Source of the DNA: Methanococcus voltae PS
GTDB lineage: Archaea; AGJL01; Methanococci; Methanococcales; Methanococcaceae
Assembly (NCBI RefSeq): GCF_024807035.1
Contig: NZ_JANUCQ010000003.1
Location: forward strand, 224,309-288,308
DNA: 64,000 nucleotides
Reading direction: 5' to 3'
A program made the translations under genes and the position numbers. The notes beneath the pieces were generated by a model. It was not told the DNA's origin. It ran no database searches and saw only the letters and a list, made by a program, of their open reading frames with translations. Of the stretch, positions 9,381-17,507 are shown piece by piece. Position 1 is the first letter of the stretch; every line of letters starts with the position of its first letter.

Positions 9381-9454
9381 CGGGCCCGAAGGGATTCGAA
9401 CCCTCGACCGCCTGGTTAAAAGCCAGGCGCTCTACCAGACTAAGCTACGGGCCC
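9381..9454 (-). tRNA. tRNA-Lys (anticodon TTT)
   Basis: Minus strand: acceptor GGGCCCG/CGGGCCC, anticodon stem CCTGG/CCAGG around loop CTTTTAA, anticodon TTT, and T arm GAGGGTTCGAATCCCTT. No encoded CCA. It lies just before the 5S gene and is identical to the copy at 9757-9830. Confidence 0.96.
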
Positions 9455-9539
9455 AAGTCTAACGAATAGTACTTATTAATTGCTTATGACATTTGTATTC
9501 TAAATAGTGCAGATTTTATATTTCAAATTAAATATAAAG

Positions 9540-9614
9540 CGCCCTGGCCGGGATTTGAACCCGAGTCACAGGAGTGACAGTCCTGTATGATAGGCCGAGC
9601 TACACCACCAGGGC
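9540..9614 (-). tRNA. tRNA-Asp (anticodon GTC), duplicate
   Basis: Identical to 9164-9238: acceptor GCCCTGG/CCAGGGC, loop CTGTCAC with anticodon GTC. It sits between the two 5S genes of the operon. Confidence 0.96.
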
Positions 9615-9627
9615 ATAATAAAAAAAG

Positions 9628-9746
9628 TGATCGGCAGCGTCATCTTGTTCCCACCATATGGCAGTACTTAAGAAATCGCTGGAGGGCTTAATTTCCGAGA
9701 TCGGAATGGGATCGGATGGGACACCTCCGCTATGACCGCCGTATCA
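9628..9746 (-). rRNA. 5S ribosomal RNA, tRNA-operon type (copy 2)
   Basis: Identical to 9252-9370 and part of the duplicated block. With the copy in the rRNA operon, the window holds three 5S genes. Confidence 0.95.
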
Positions 9747-9756
9747 ACAGCTAAAA

Positions 9757-9830
9757 CGGGCCCGAAGGGATTCGAACCCTCGACCGCCTGGTTAAAAGCC
9801 AGGCGCTCTACCAGACTAAGCTACGGGCCC
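9757..9830 (-). tRNA. tRNA-Lys (anticodon TTT), duplicate
   Basis: Identical to 9381-9454: acceptor GGGCCCG/CGGGCCC, loop CTTTTAA, anticodon TTT. It follows tRNA-Tyr by only a few bases in the direction of transcription, so the operon must be cut into single RNAs by RNase P and RNase Z. Confidence 0.96.
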
Positions 9831-9835
9831 AAGAG

Positions 9836-9909
9836 TCCCGCGAGCCGGATTTGAACCAGCGACATGCGGATCTACAGTCCGCCGTTCTACCAGTCTGAAC
9901 TATCGCGGG
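9836..9909 (-). tRNA. tRNA-Tyr (anticodon GTA)
   Basis: Minus strand: acceptor CCCGCGA/TCGCGGG, anticodon stem GCGGA/TCCGC with loop CTGTAGA, anticodon GTA, T arm GCTGGTTCAAATCCGGC. The 5' C with 3' G as the first pair (C1-G72) is the archaeal/eukaryal tyrosine identity pair. Confidence 0.96.
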
Positions 9910-9974
9910 ATAATTCTTGGATATGCTTCTGATACGCTATTGCTAACAGTATTCGTATGTATTAAATTAAATGG

Positions 9975-10048
9975 TGGGCCTGCCCAGATTCGAACTGGGG
10001 TTTCAGGATCCCAAATCCCAAAGGATGACCAGGCTACCCCACAGGCCC
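9975..10048 (-). tRNA. tRNA-Pro (anticodon TGG)
   Basis: Minus strand: acceptor GGGCCTG/CAGGCCC; the anticodon stem TGGGA/TCCTG contains two G-T wobbles and encloses loop TTTGGGA, anticodon TGG. T arm CCCCAGTTCGAATCTGGG. No encoded CCA. Confidence 0.94.
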
Positions 10049-10083
10049 AAGTAAAAGTCTTAAGTCTATTGCCTAAGAACTCA

Positions 10084-10157
10084 AGCCCCAGGGGGGATTC
10101 GAACCCCCGACCACCTGATTACAAGTCAGGCGCTCTACCAGGCTGAGCCACTGAGGC
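10084..10157 (-). tRNA. tRNA-Thr (anticodon TGT), first gene of the operon
   Basis: Minus strand: acceptor GCCTCAG/CTGGGGC (one T-G pair), anticodon stem CCTGA/TCAGG with loop CTTGTAA, anticodon TGT, T arm GGGGGTTCGAATCCCCC. It is the promoter-proximal gene of the Thr-Pro-Tyr-Lys-5S-Asp-Lys-5S-Asp series. Confidence 0.96.
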
Positions 10158-10173
10158 AATCTTTTATTTTACT

Positions 10174-10206
10174 TGCACAATGACTAACACCATTATACTA
10201 TATAAA
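10174..10206 (-). promoter_or_regulatory. Promoter of the tRNA/5S operon
   Basis: On the minus strand, box A TTTATATA occupies 10199-10206, and about 25 bases downstream lies TTGTGCAAG, whose TGC (10174-10176) matches the Methanococcus stable-RNA start consensus. The predicted start lies about 18 bases before tRNA-Thr. Confidence 0.75.
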
Positions 10207-10413
10207 TGTTTCCATCATTTATAAAATTAAATTTATATATATTTAGATATTATTATAAACAACGATATAACATGACTTTTAATTAATTATGACTTACTAA
10301 TTGTTATGATTGCATTTTGTGACAATTATAATATTCATTACTTTATTAGCTTAATTATGTTTTAAAAAATAAATTATAAAAAAATCAAAAAAGAGACTAA
10401 TTAAAAAATTTAA

Positions 10414-11319
10414 TTAATTACCCCTTTTTGCTAAAAGTTGCTCTTCAGGTATTTCTTCAATATTGATACCCACCATAGGCTCGCCTAAGTTTTTACTTAC
10501 GTCTGCGATTAATTGTGGCTTATCGTAGTTGTATGTAGCTTCCACAATAGCTTTTGCTCTTTTTTCAGGGTCTCCAGATTTAAAGATACCTGAACCAACA
10601 AATACACCATCACAGCCCATTTGCATCATTAAAGCTGCGTCTGCAGGTGTGGCAATTCCCCCTGCTGCAAAGTTAACTACAGGTAATCTTTTTAATTTTG
10701 CAACTTCGTAAACTAAGTCGATAGGTACTTTCAATTCGTTTCTTGCTAATTGAACTAATTCAGCATCTAAACCCATTTCGTAGTAACCTACAACTCTAGC
10801 AATACCTTCGTTCATTGCTCGCATGTGTTTTACAGCTTCTACAACATTTCCAGTTCCTGCTTCTCCTTTTGTCCTTATCATAGCAGCTCCTTCATCAATT
10901 CTCCTAAGAGCTTCGCCTAAGTTTCTTGCACCGCATACAAAAGGTACTGTGAAAGCCTTTTTAGCGATGTGGTTTACTTCGTCTGCAGGTGTTAAAACTT
11001 CGCTTTCGTCAACCATGTCAACGCCTAAAGATTCTAAAACTTGAGCTTCTACATCGTGACCGATTCTTGCCTTTGCCATTACAGGGATTGAAACTGCATC
11101 GATTATTTCGAGTATCATTTCAGGGTCGGACATTCTTGCAACGCCACCTTGTGCCCTTATATCTGCAGGAACTCTCTCTAATGCCATAACTGCGGTAGCA
11201 CCAGCTTCTTCTGCAATTTTTGCTTGTTCAACATTTGTAACATCCATTACAACGCCGTGTTTAACCATTTTTGCAAATCCTCTTTTAAGTACGTCGGTAC
11301 CAACAAGTTTTTTACTCAT
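10414..11319 (-). CDS. pdxS: Pyridoxal 5'-phosphate synthase, PdxS (lyase) subunit
   Basis: A 301-residue member of the very conserved PdxS family. With the glutaminase PdxT it makes pyridoxal phosphate from ribose 5-phosphate, glyceraldehyde 3-phosphate and ammonia, as a dodecameric barrel. Visible family signatures include [30 protein letters not shown] with the substrate-binding Lys, [15 protein letters not shown], and [20 protein letters not shown]. The frame is open 13 codons further upstream, but the ATG at 11317-11319 follows GGTGAAATA and gives the family N-terminus ([14 protein letters not shown]). No pdxT lies next to it. It is divergent from the CBS protein gene. Confidence 0.97.
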   Translation of the reverse strand: MSKKLVGTDVLKRGFAKMVKHGVVMDVTNVEQAKIAEEAGATAVMALERVPADIRAQGGVARMSDPEMILEIIDAVSIPVMAKARIGHDVEAQVLESLGVDMVDESEVLTPADEVNHIAKKAFTVPFVCGARNLGEALRRIDEGAAMIRTKGEAGTGNVVEAVKHMRAMNEGIARVVGYYEMGLDAELVQLARNELKVPIDLVYEVAKLKRLPVVNFAAGGIATPADAALMMQMGCDGVFVGSGIFKSGDPEKRAKAIVEATYNYDKPQLIADVSKNLGEPMVGINIEEIPEEQLLAKRGN

Positions 11320-11656
11320 TATTTCACCATTTCTGTTATTATTTTTCTGTTTTAACATTTTATTATATGATTTATTTGATTTAATTATGAATTATATTTT
11401 TTAACATATTTTCAGAAAATAAATATAATGTACTATATTATATAATTTAATATATACATTTAAAGGTTAAATTTCAAAGTTAATTATAATTATTTTAACT
11501 ATTCTAATTTATCAATATATATCCAAATATAAAAAATTAATTATATCGAATATTTAGTGGATTTAACTACCCCAATATATCAAAATAATTAATCTAAAAA
11601 TATATTAATTACTACGACATATAGTGTAGTAGATGTTATTTTACAAAGGTGATATT
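11320..11656. other. Divergent intergenic region between pdxS and the CBS gene
   Basis: About 340 AT-rich bases holding the promoters of two divergent genes. Just before the CBS gene is a short inverted repeat, TACTAC (11610-11615) and GTAGTA (11626-11631) with a 10-base spacer, which would fold in its leader. Nothing else is recognisable, and no small gene is evident. Confidence 0.5.
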
Positions 11657-12151
11657 GTGGAAATCGACACTGCTTTAGAAAAATATCATCACCTAAAAAT
11701 TAAAGATATAATGCCTAATAAAGACGAAATGCCTATAGTTTGTATAAATGATTCCGTTTTAGACGTATTAAAGTTATTAAGAACAAGGCATCACGTTTGG
11801 GTGATTGATACAAAAAATGATAACAATTTAGAGGGTCTTATTAGATACCTAGATGTAATAGATTTTCTATTGCCCCCTAGTAAACATAAGATTTATATGG
11901 GAAGCTCAACGTCCATATTAAAATCAATTATTGGTGGCGCAAACACCGTAAAAGAAATATTACAACCAAATCCGTTAACCATTAATCAAAATAATACAGT
12001 TCTAGAAGTTTTAACTAAAATGGAACAGTATAAAGTTCAAATTATTGGCGTAGTTGATGACAATAATAAATTAGTTGGAGAAATTAGTTTAAAGATATTA
12101 ATTAGACAATTTATGGATTTATGTATGTTTTCCACCAATTGTGGTGAATAA
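11657..12151 (+). CDS. Two-CBS-domain protein
   Basis: A 164-residue protein consisting mostly of a CBS-domain pair, one around KIKDIMPNKDEMPIVCIND and the second around VKEILQPNPLTINQNNTVLE with QIIGVVDDNNKLVGEI. Such pairs usually bind adenosine nucleotides and act as regulatory modules; no catalytic or DNA-binding domain is attached. The start is taken as GTG at 11657, which directly follows GGTGATATT; an in-frame ATG at 11633 lies before that ribosome binding site and is less likely. The function in the cell is unknown. Confidence 0.88.
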   Translation: MEIDTALEKYHHLKIKDIMPNKDEMPIVCINDSVLDVLKLLRTRHHVWVIDTKNDNNLEGLIRYLDVIDFLLPPSKHKIYMGSSTSILKSIIGGANTVKEILQPNPLTINQNNTVLEVLTKMEQYKVQIIGVVDDNNKLVGEISLKILIRQFMDLCMFSTNCGE

Positions 12152-12235
12152 TAAATTGTCCAACAGTACTTGATTAATTATATACCCCCTTAATATTATT
12201 ATAATGTTGTTGCATGGTTTAAAGCAAGTTTAATT

Positions 12236-12259
12236 GGTATTCGTACCGTTTTTATTTTT
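12236..12259 (+). terminator. UUCG-tetraloop hairpin followed by T-runs
   Basis: GGTA-TTCG-TACC forms a short hairpin with a stable UUCG loop, followed by GTTTTTATTTTT. It lies about 85 bases after the CBS gene and looks like a terminator or a processing end, which is unusual because archaea mostly terminate at oligo-T without a hairpin. Confidence 0.45.
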
Positions 12260-12406
12260 AATAAATTAACATCCCATATGTGTATAATTCGATTATGGTA
12301 AATTATAGTATAAAATCTTTAAAATGTTAAATTAGATTGAATTGTTAAATAAATTTAAAATAAAAAGATAAAAAACTAAAAAATTTTATATATATCGGTG
12401 GTTCAA

Positions 12407-13585
12407 ATGGATTACAGCTGGGTTTTACTAACCCTGGGCATTTCACTAATTGCGGGAAAATTAGGCGACCATTTTATGGAAAAATTAAAATTGCCTGGCG
12501 TATTGGGTGAAATATTAATGGGTATGTTTCTTGGAAATTTAATATACTTTGGATTTATTGATGGAAACCATCTTACACTACATAATAATGAAATATTTGA
12601 ATTTTTATCAAAATTAGGAATCATATTTCTATTATTTCTAGGTGGTTTAGATACTAACATCGCTGAAGTTAAAAAAACCGGTGCAATAGCTACTGTATCC
12701 ACAGTTTTTGGTGTTTTATTTCCATTAGTCATGGGGTATCTTGCATTAGTCTCGGTGGGTTATCCCTCACAAGAAGCATTCGCTGCGGGAGTTATACTAA
12801 CTGCAACTAGTATTGGCCTTACAGTTCGTGTTATGATGGATTTAGGTGTTTTAAAAACAGATGTGGGTTATGCTTCATTGAGTGCAAGTATTATGGACGA
12901 CTTTTTAGGGATTATGTTGATAATATTTGTAGTAGGAATGGGCGACTTAACTTCTTTATTCGGTAAATTAGGGCTATTTGTAATTATTGGGTTTATAGGC
13001 TGGAAACTTATTGGCAAATATATATCATTTGCCGAAAAATTGCATGTCCAAAGAGGGATTCTTTCATTTATATTGGCATTATTGTTTATATTTTCATTCC
13101 TTGCAGAAAATTGGTTTGAAGCAGCCATTGAAGGCTCCTTCTTAGCAGGCTTGATTCTTTCAAAAACTCCCGAAGGTAAAGCTGTAATGAACGATGTAAA
13201 AACTATTGGTTACAGCTTCTTAATACCATTATTCTTCGTATATACAGGTGCTAGTTTGGATTTGGGCGTTTTTGGAAACTACGATGCTCTAAGCTTAGCA
13301 GTAATACTTACTGTGGTAGCAGTAATAAGTAAAGTTGTAGGTAGAGGATTAGGCGCCAAACTTATGGGCTGGACTACAAAAAAGTCATTACAGATGGGTA
13401 TTGGCTCAATTCCTCGTGCAGAAATAGCCCTCATAAACTTAATGGTTGCAGTTAATGCAGGTATTATTTCAGCAGGTAATGTTCCAAAATTTATCGCAGC
13501 TACGCTAATATTTATCACAGTTTCAATATTAATAACTCCTCCACTACTAAAATGGGCTTTTAAAGACGAATGTACTTTAAATTAA
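12407..13585 (+). CDS. Cation:proton antiporter (CPA2, KefB/NapA-like)
   Basis: A 392-residue integral membrane protein with about 12 hydrophobic segments spread over its whole length, without a cytoplasmic TrkA-type domain. Family signatures include the N-terminal KLPGVLGEILMGMFLGNL, LLFLGGLDTNI, TATSIGLTVRVMMDLG and EGSFLAGLILSKTPEGK. CPA2 exchangers swap Na+ or K+ for protons, which matters in a methanogen whose energy metabolism runs on a sodium gradient; the ion cannot be read from sequence. The ATG at 12407 follows CGGTGG; an in-frame GTG at 12398 overlaps that ribosome binding site and is rejected. Confidence 0.92.
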   Translation: MDYSWVLLTLGISLIAGKLGDHFMEKLKLPGVLGEILMGMFLGNLIYFGFIDGNHLTLHNNEIFEFLSKLGIIFLLFLGGLDTNIAEVKKTGAIATVSTVFGVLFPLVMGYLALVSVGYPSQEAFAAGVILTATSIGLTVRVMMDLGVLKTDVGYASLSASIMDDFLGIMLIIFVVGMGDLTSLFGKLGLFVIIGFIGWKLIGKYISFAEKLHVQRGILSFILALLFIFSFLAENWFEAAIEGSFLAGLILSKTPEGKAVMNDVKTIGYSFLIPLFFVYTGASLDLGVFGNYDALSLAVILTVVAVISKVVGRGLGAKLMGWTTKKSLQMGIGSIPRAEIALINLMVAVNAGIISAGNVPKFIAATLIFITVSILITPPLLKWAFKDECTLN

Positions 13586-13639
13586 AACTAACTTCACCGA
13601 ACAATATATATTTAAAATTATAAAACTATGAAAAATTAT

Positions 13640-13697
13640 AAAAAATAGTGAATAAAAACCTCATAAGCCATAAGTTAAATTAAATCACTATTTTTTT
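13640..13697 (+). terminator. 12-bp perfect inverted repeat with T-run
   Basis: AAAAAATAGTGA (13640-13651) pairs exactly with TCACTATTTTTT (13685-13696) across a 33-base loop and is followed by a further T. It lies 55 bases after the antiporter gene and 90 before the ferredoxin. It could terminate the antiporter message; function is inferred. Confidence 0.5.
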
Positions 13698-13789
13698 ATA
13701 GTAAAATAGTATTTAATATAATACAACATATATTATTATCTAAATAACTAATAAATATAAAAATAATAAGCTAAATTATTGGTGATATT

Positions 13790-13966
13790 ATGGTATACGC
13801 TGTAAACGCTGACGAATGTATTGCATGTGGAGCATGTGTTCCTGTATGTGCTGTTGAAGCAATTTCAGAAATGGACGATGGTAAAGCAGTTATCGAAGCT
13901 AGTAAATGTAACGATTGCGGAGATTGCGCTGATGTATGTCCTGTTGAATGTATAAAACAACAGTAA
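13790..13966 (+). CDS. 2[4Fe-4S] ferredoxin
   Basis: A 58-residue protein with two classical cluster motifs: Cys10, 13, 16 and 20 (CIACGACVPVC) and Cys40, 43, 46 and 50 (CNDCGDCADVC, followed by Pro). Short clostridial-type ferredoxins carry low-potential electrons to enzymes such as formylmethanofuran dehydrogenase, pyruvate oxidoreductase and hydrogenases in methanogens. It starts at ATG after a perfect GGTGATATT and ends with TAA. It is flanked by long gaps, so it is a single-gene unit. The spacing of the first motif (CxxCxxCxxxC without the usual Pro, here followed by Ala) is slightly atypical; the second is standard. Confidence 0.95.
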   Translation: MVYAVNADECIACGACVPVCAVEAISEMDDGKAVIEASKCNDCGDCADVCPVECIKQQ

Positions 13967-14174
13967 ATAGTAAACTATAATGTTAAAAGTAATTATTAAT
14001 TAATTTACTAATTATTAATTATTTTTAGACATACTAAACTTACCATACTTTTTAAATTCTATTTTTTAACGTTGTGAAAAGTATTATTAAATTTAAAACT
14101 AAAAATATAACTAAAACCATATTTAAAAAATTAAAAATAATTATTAAAAGAATATTTTTTTAATAACGATATTA

Positions 14175-15356
14175 TTAACCCATCCAGTTTTCCAGCGTGG
14201 TTTTTTGCTCGTATCTTTTGATTTTTACAGGATTTTTAGATATATAACCATATTCTCCACCGCCACCAGGGTATATATTTATGGTATTATTTCTAAATTT
14301 TTCTATTGTTTGCCCTACAGTCTCGTGTATGGCTTTTAACTCATGTATATCCGATTTTGTGAGTATTTCAATTTCATTTTTAAAGTTACCCAAGTATTTA
14401 TCATATAAAGTTTGAACAGATTTTGTATTTATACCTTTATCTATTGAAAACGATATTATTTCAGCCAAAGGTATTATTTTATGATAAGGAGGTCTAAAAC
14501 TAGGATGAATTACTTTATTGTCCTTGGAAAGCTCCCCAGAACGTTCTAGTACTCCTTTCTTAATAGTGCCCCCACATTCTTTACATTTGAATTTGAATTT
14601 AATTGCGTCGTCAATATCATATCTTAAATAGCATCTAGTGCATGCCGTTGTATGGTATTTACCCAAATTAGGGTCTAAACCATAATTAGCAACTATTTTA
14701 TTATTTTTTATCGCATTCTTAATTTCTTCAAAATTATGTTCAACATCTCCAACACTAGAAATTTCCATTTGATTAAATTCCCTACCCATTCTATGAGGAT
14801 AAAAAGAATGTGCGTCAGAATTACTTAAAAAAGGTATATCCCGTAGTTCTTCGACCATGTCTGCCATATCGGTATCTGCAGATAACCCCAATTCAATATA
14901 ATCTGGTTTTTTACCATAACAGTCATAAACTGAATCGTATGTTTTATAAAGACTAGTCCAGGGTGTAAAAACGTGTGCGGGACCTATTAGACCACCCAAA
15001 TCCTTTACAATATCCATTATTTGCTTACCGTCCAACGAAACATTTGGTCTACCTTCATAACTTATATTTTTAGAGTATTTTGAAAAATAATCTATTAACT
15101 CGGCTGTTTGACCCAAATTAGGCAAGATTATTAAATGATGAACTCTAAATTTGTCCTCTACTTCGGTTGTTAATACCAGATTGTCATTTAAATGGTTTTT
15201 TATCTCATCCAACCATTTTGGATTTAAACAGTCCCCTGTTCCAATTATGTCCAAACCTTTTAACTTTCCATATTTTACAATATTTTCTATACTCATGAAT
15301 TTAGAGGTTCCCATTGAATATTTTGAATGTAAGTGTAAATCGATGTTTGCTATCAT
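14175..15356 (-). CDS. Endonuclease Q-family PHP-domain nuclease
   Basis: A 393-residue protein. The N-terminal PHP metal-dependent phosphoesterase domain begins IANIDLHLHSKYSMGTSK and continues with IGTGDCLNP, HHLIILPN, GPAHVFTPWTSLY and FLSNSDAHSFYPHRMGREF. It is followed by a zinc ribbon with four cysteines (CTRCYLRYD and CKECGG) and a helical C-terminal part with YPGGGGEYG. This order is that of EndoQ, the archaeal enzyme that cuts DNA 5' of uracil, hypoxanthine, xanthine and abasic sites, known biochemically from Thermococcales. It starts at ATG after CTGTGATAAA. It stands alone; no repair partner is adjacent. Confidence 0.85.
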   Translation of the reverse strand: MIANIDLHLHSKYSMGTSKFMSIENIVKYGKLKGLDIIGTGDCLNPKWLDEIKNHLNDNLVLTTEVEDKFRVHHLIILPNLGQTAELIDYFSKYSKNISYEGRPNVSLDGKQIMDIVKDLGGLIGPAHVFTPWTSLYKTYDSVYDCYGKKPDYIELGLSADTDMADMVEELRDIPFLSNSDAHSFYPHRMGREFNQMEISSVGDVEHNFEEIKNAIKNNKIVANYGLDPNLGKYHTTACTRCYLRYDIDDAIKFKFKCKECGGTIKKGVLERSGELSKDNKVIHPSFRPPYHKIIPLAEIISFSIDKGINTKSVQTLYDKYLGNFKNEIEILTKSDIHELKAIHETVGQTIEKFRNNTINIYPGGGGEYGYISKNPVKIKRYEQKTTLENWMG

Positions 15357-15668
15357 TTTATCACAGATATTTTAAATTAATTGACTAATTGACTAATTGA
15401 TTAGTTGATTAACTGGTTAGTTTAATAAATTTAATAAAGTTATTATATGTTATTATAAGGCAACAAATTTAAGTTTGTAAATTAATTATGCAATTTTTAT
15501 TTTAGTATTACAATATGCTAAATTAATATAGTATAATATCTCGTTATATTTTATAATATTGTATAATATCTTATAATATTTTATAATATTTTATAGTATA
15601 TCGTACTAACTTATAATATAATTACGTATTAATTATCATGATTTACAGGACTACTTATTGGTGACATT

Positions 15669-17192
15669 ATGGACTATGAAAACAAAATATTACAAAAATA
15701 TAATCTATGTAATAGATGTTACGGCAGAATTTACGCCAAATTAATGAGAATGGGTAATAAAGATAGAGGAACTTCAATAAAAACTGTTATTGCAATGAAC
15801 TTTGAAAAAAAACTCAAAGAATTATTTGAAGAAAAAAATATGATTATTGAATCATCCACTCAAACTCCATTGTCTGAAACTGATGAAGAAAAAATAAAAA
15901 AAATTGAAGAAGAAATATACGAAATTCAAAAAAATTTGACAATTCTAAGAAAAACTGGTTTAAATGGAATTAAAAATGAATATATTATCGAAGAATTGTT
16001 AAAAGATGAAATTGAAGAGCAGAAAAACGAAAAAAATAAAGACGAAGATAAAAAAGAAAGTAAAGACGATGTGGAAAACGTTGATAATACTCCATTAACA
16101 CCCGAACAAAAGTGTCCTTGGTGTAAAGATGTATTTAATCCCGAAAATCTTGAAGAAATATCCAATAAAATCGTAGAAGCTCTTTCAGAATATGAATTTG
16201 ATAAATTTTTAATAGGTACCAGGTTACCAAAAAGAATGAAAGAATTAGAAAAAGATTTAGAAGTTAACTTTAACGAAAGTAACATGGAAAGTTTAAGAAA
16301 TGAATTTGGTAGGGAATTAGGCAAAATTTTAACAAATAAGTTGAAAAAGCCCGTCGATAAGGAAACCCCTGATATTGTAGTCATGGTAAACCCTTATAAC
16401 CAAAAAATATACTTGCAGATAAACCCAATATTTATTAAAGGTAGGTATAAGAAAACAAAAAGAGGAATTCCTCAAAGCCATTGGGACTGTAGAAGTTGCA
16501 GGGGCAGAGGATGTGAAAAATGTAATTTCACAGGTAAACAGTACCCCACATCTGTTGAAGAAATAATAGCAGAACCTGTGATGAATATAGCAAAAGGTAG
16601 TGGAGAAGCGCTACATGCTGCAGGGCGTGAAGATATAGACGTGAAAATGCTTGGAAAAGGTAGACCTTTCGTTATAGAAATAAAAGAGCCAAAAATTAGA
16701 AAAATGGATTTAGATAAAATTACAGAAGAAGTAAATAATAGTGAAGGCGTAGAGATATCAAATTTAGAATATGGTGTAAAAAACGACGTAAGATTCTTCA
16801 AAAACGAACCCCATACAAAAACTTACTGTGCTCTAGTATCAATAGTTGAAGAAAAAATAGAAAACTATAATTTTGAAGAAGAAAGCATTAACGAATTACC
16901 AGAAAAGCTTGAAAATTTAAGAATCGACCAAAGAACACCCCATAGGGTATCACATAGACGTGCAGATTTAGTAAGAGTTAGAAATGTTTATAAAGCTTGG
17001 TGCGAACCAATTGATAACAAATTATTTAAATTGACTGTTTACTGTGATGGGGGATTATATATTAAAGAATTAATAAGCGGAGATGAAGGAAGAACCAAAC
17101 CTTCAATATCTGAAATTTTAGGAGTCCCTTGTTACTGTAAACTACTTACAGTTATGGATGTTCATGATGAAAATAATCCTGCAAATTATTAA
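15669..17192 (+). CDS. pus10: tRNA pseudouridine(54/55) synthase Pus10
   Basis: A 507-residue archaeal Pus10, which isomerises U54 and U55 in the T loop of tRNA. The N-terminal part carries cysteine pairs (CNRCYGR and CPWC) for zinc and a THUMP-like region; the catalytic domain has AAGREDIDVKMLGKGRPF (about residues 317-334), holding the catalytic Asp, and PHRVSHRRADLVRVR. A further CRSCRGRGCEKC cluster lies in between. The insert at about residues 115-140 is a highly charged Glu/Lys/Asp run lacking in compact homologues. The start is ATG after GGTGACATT. Pus10, L21e, RpoF and DUF655 follow one another on one strand, an arrangement common in archaea. Confidence 0.95.
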   Translation: MDYENKILQKYNLCNRCYGRIYAKLMRMGNKDRGTSIKTVIAMNFEKKLKELFEEKNMIIESSTQTPLSETDEEKIKKIEEEIYEIQKNLTILRKTGLNGIKNEYIIEELLKDEIEEQKNEKNKDEDKKESKDDVENVDNTPLTPEQKCPWCKDVFNPENLEEISNKIVEALSEYEFDKFLIGTRLPKRMKELEKDLEVNFNESNMESLRNEFGRELGKILTNKLKKPVDKETPDIVVMVNPYNQKIYLQINPIFIKGRYKKTKRGIPQSHWDCRSCRGRGCEKCNFTGKQYPTSVEEIIAEPVMNIAKGSGEALHAAGREDIDVKMLGKGRPFVIEIKEPKIRKMDLDKITEEVNNSEGVEISNLEYGVKNDVRFFKNEPHTKTYCALVSIVEEKIENYNFEEESINELPEKLENLRIDQRTPHRVSHRRADLVRVRNVYKAWCEPIDNKLFKLTVYCDGGLYIKELISGDEGRTKPSISEILGVPCYCKLLTVMDVHDENNPANY

Positions 17193-17507
17193 ACATCCTT
17201 AGATTTTAAATTTTTGAAAAAAATATAAATATTAAAAATTATAATTAGTACACGTTATAGCACAGAAAATATGATAACGTAAATTATTAATGAATGTATA
17301 GGAATAAATATATATATGTAAAATATATATGTAAAAAGATATATTAATCATGGTCATACTATTCATGTTTAATTCGTTATTAATCAAAATCCCAAATAAA
17401 ATTCTAAAAATTAATTTGGGATAGATTTAGAATATGACGCCAATATGGACCCAATATTTTAAATTCTTGGATTAAATAAGTTTATATAGAAACAGCGAGG
17501 AGAAACT
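17193..17507. other. Intergenic region upstream of rpl21e with inverted repeat
   Basis: A 315-base gap. ATCCCAAAT (17389-17397) and ATTTGGGAT (17414-17422) form a perfect 9-bp inverted repeat with a 16-base spacer. A second feature is a box A-like TTTATATA at 17481-17488, only 20 bases before the L21e start. No small gene is seen. Confidence 0.6.
17481..17488 (+). promoter_or_regulatory. Box A-like TATA element just before rpl21e
   Basis: TTTATATA ends 19 bases before the L21e ATG. Archaeal transcription normally starts about 22-27 bases after the box centre, which would be at or just inside the start codon even though a GAGG ribosome binding site (17497-17502) is present. The true promoter may be further upstream. 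Confidence 0.4.

Larger units (their letters stand above)
9160..9457. repeat. 298-bp direct repeat, copy 1 (tRNA-Lys, 5S rRNA, tRNA-Asp)
   Basis: This segment is base-for-base identical by eye to 9536-9833. The two copies are in direct orientation, 376 bases apart, with a 78-base spacer that is not repeated. Each carries tRNA-Lys, a whole 5S gene and tRNA-Asp on the minus strand. Confidence 0.93.
9536..9833. repeat. 298-bp direct repeat, copy 2 (tRNA-Lys, 5S rRNA, tRNA-Asp)
   Basis: Second copy of the segment at 9160-9457, at an offset of exactly 376 bases. I find no mismatch reading the two through. Identity stops at AAG|A versus AAG|T on one side and G|AAAG versus T|AAAG on the other. Confidence 0.93.

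Noticed and set aside
9458..9535. Separate promoter in the spacer between the two tRNA/5S copies
   Set aside because: Minus-strand TATA-like tracts occur, but none has a TGC start at the proper distance as the operon promoter has; read-through from the first promoter is simpler.
9940..10146. 68-residue open frame on the plus strand with GDSNPRPPDYKSGALP
   Set aside because: It is the antisense of tRNA-Pro and tRNA-Thr; this peptide is a well-known artefact of translating tRNA genes.
11633..11656. ATG at 11633 as start of the CBS-domain protein
   Set aside because: It precedes the ribosome binding site GGTGATATT, which serves the GTG at 11657.
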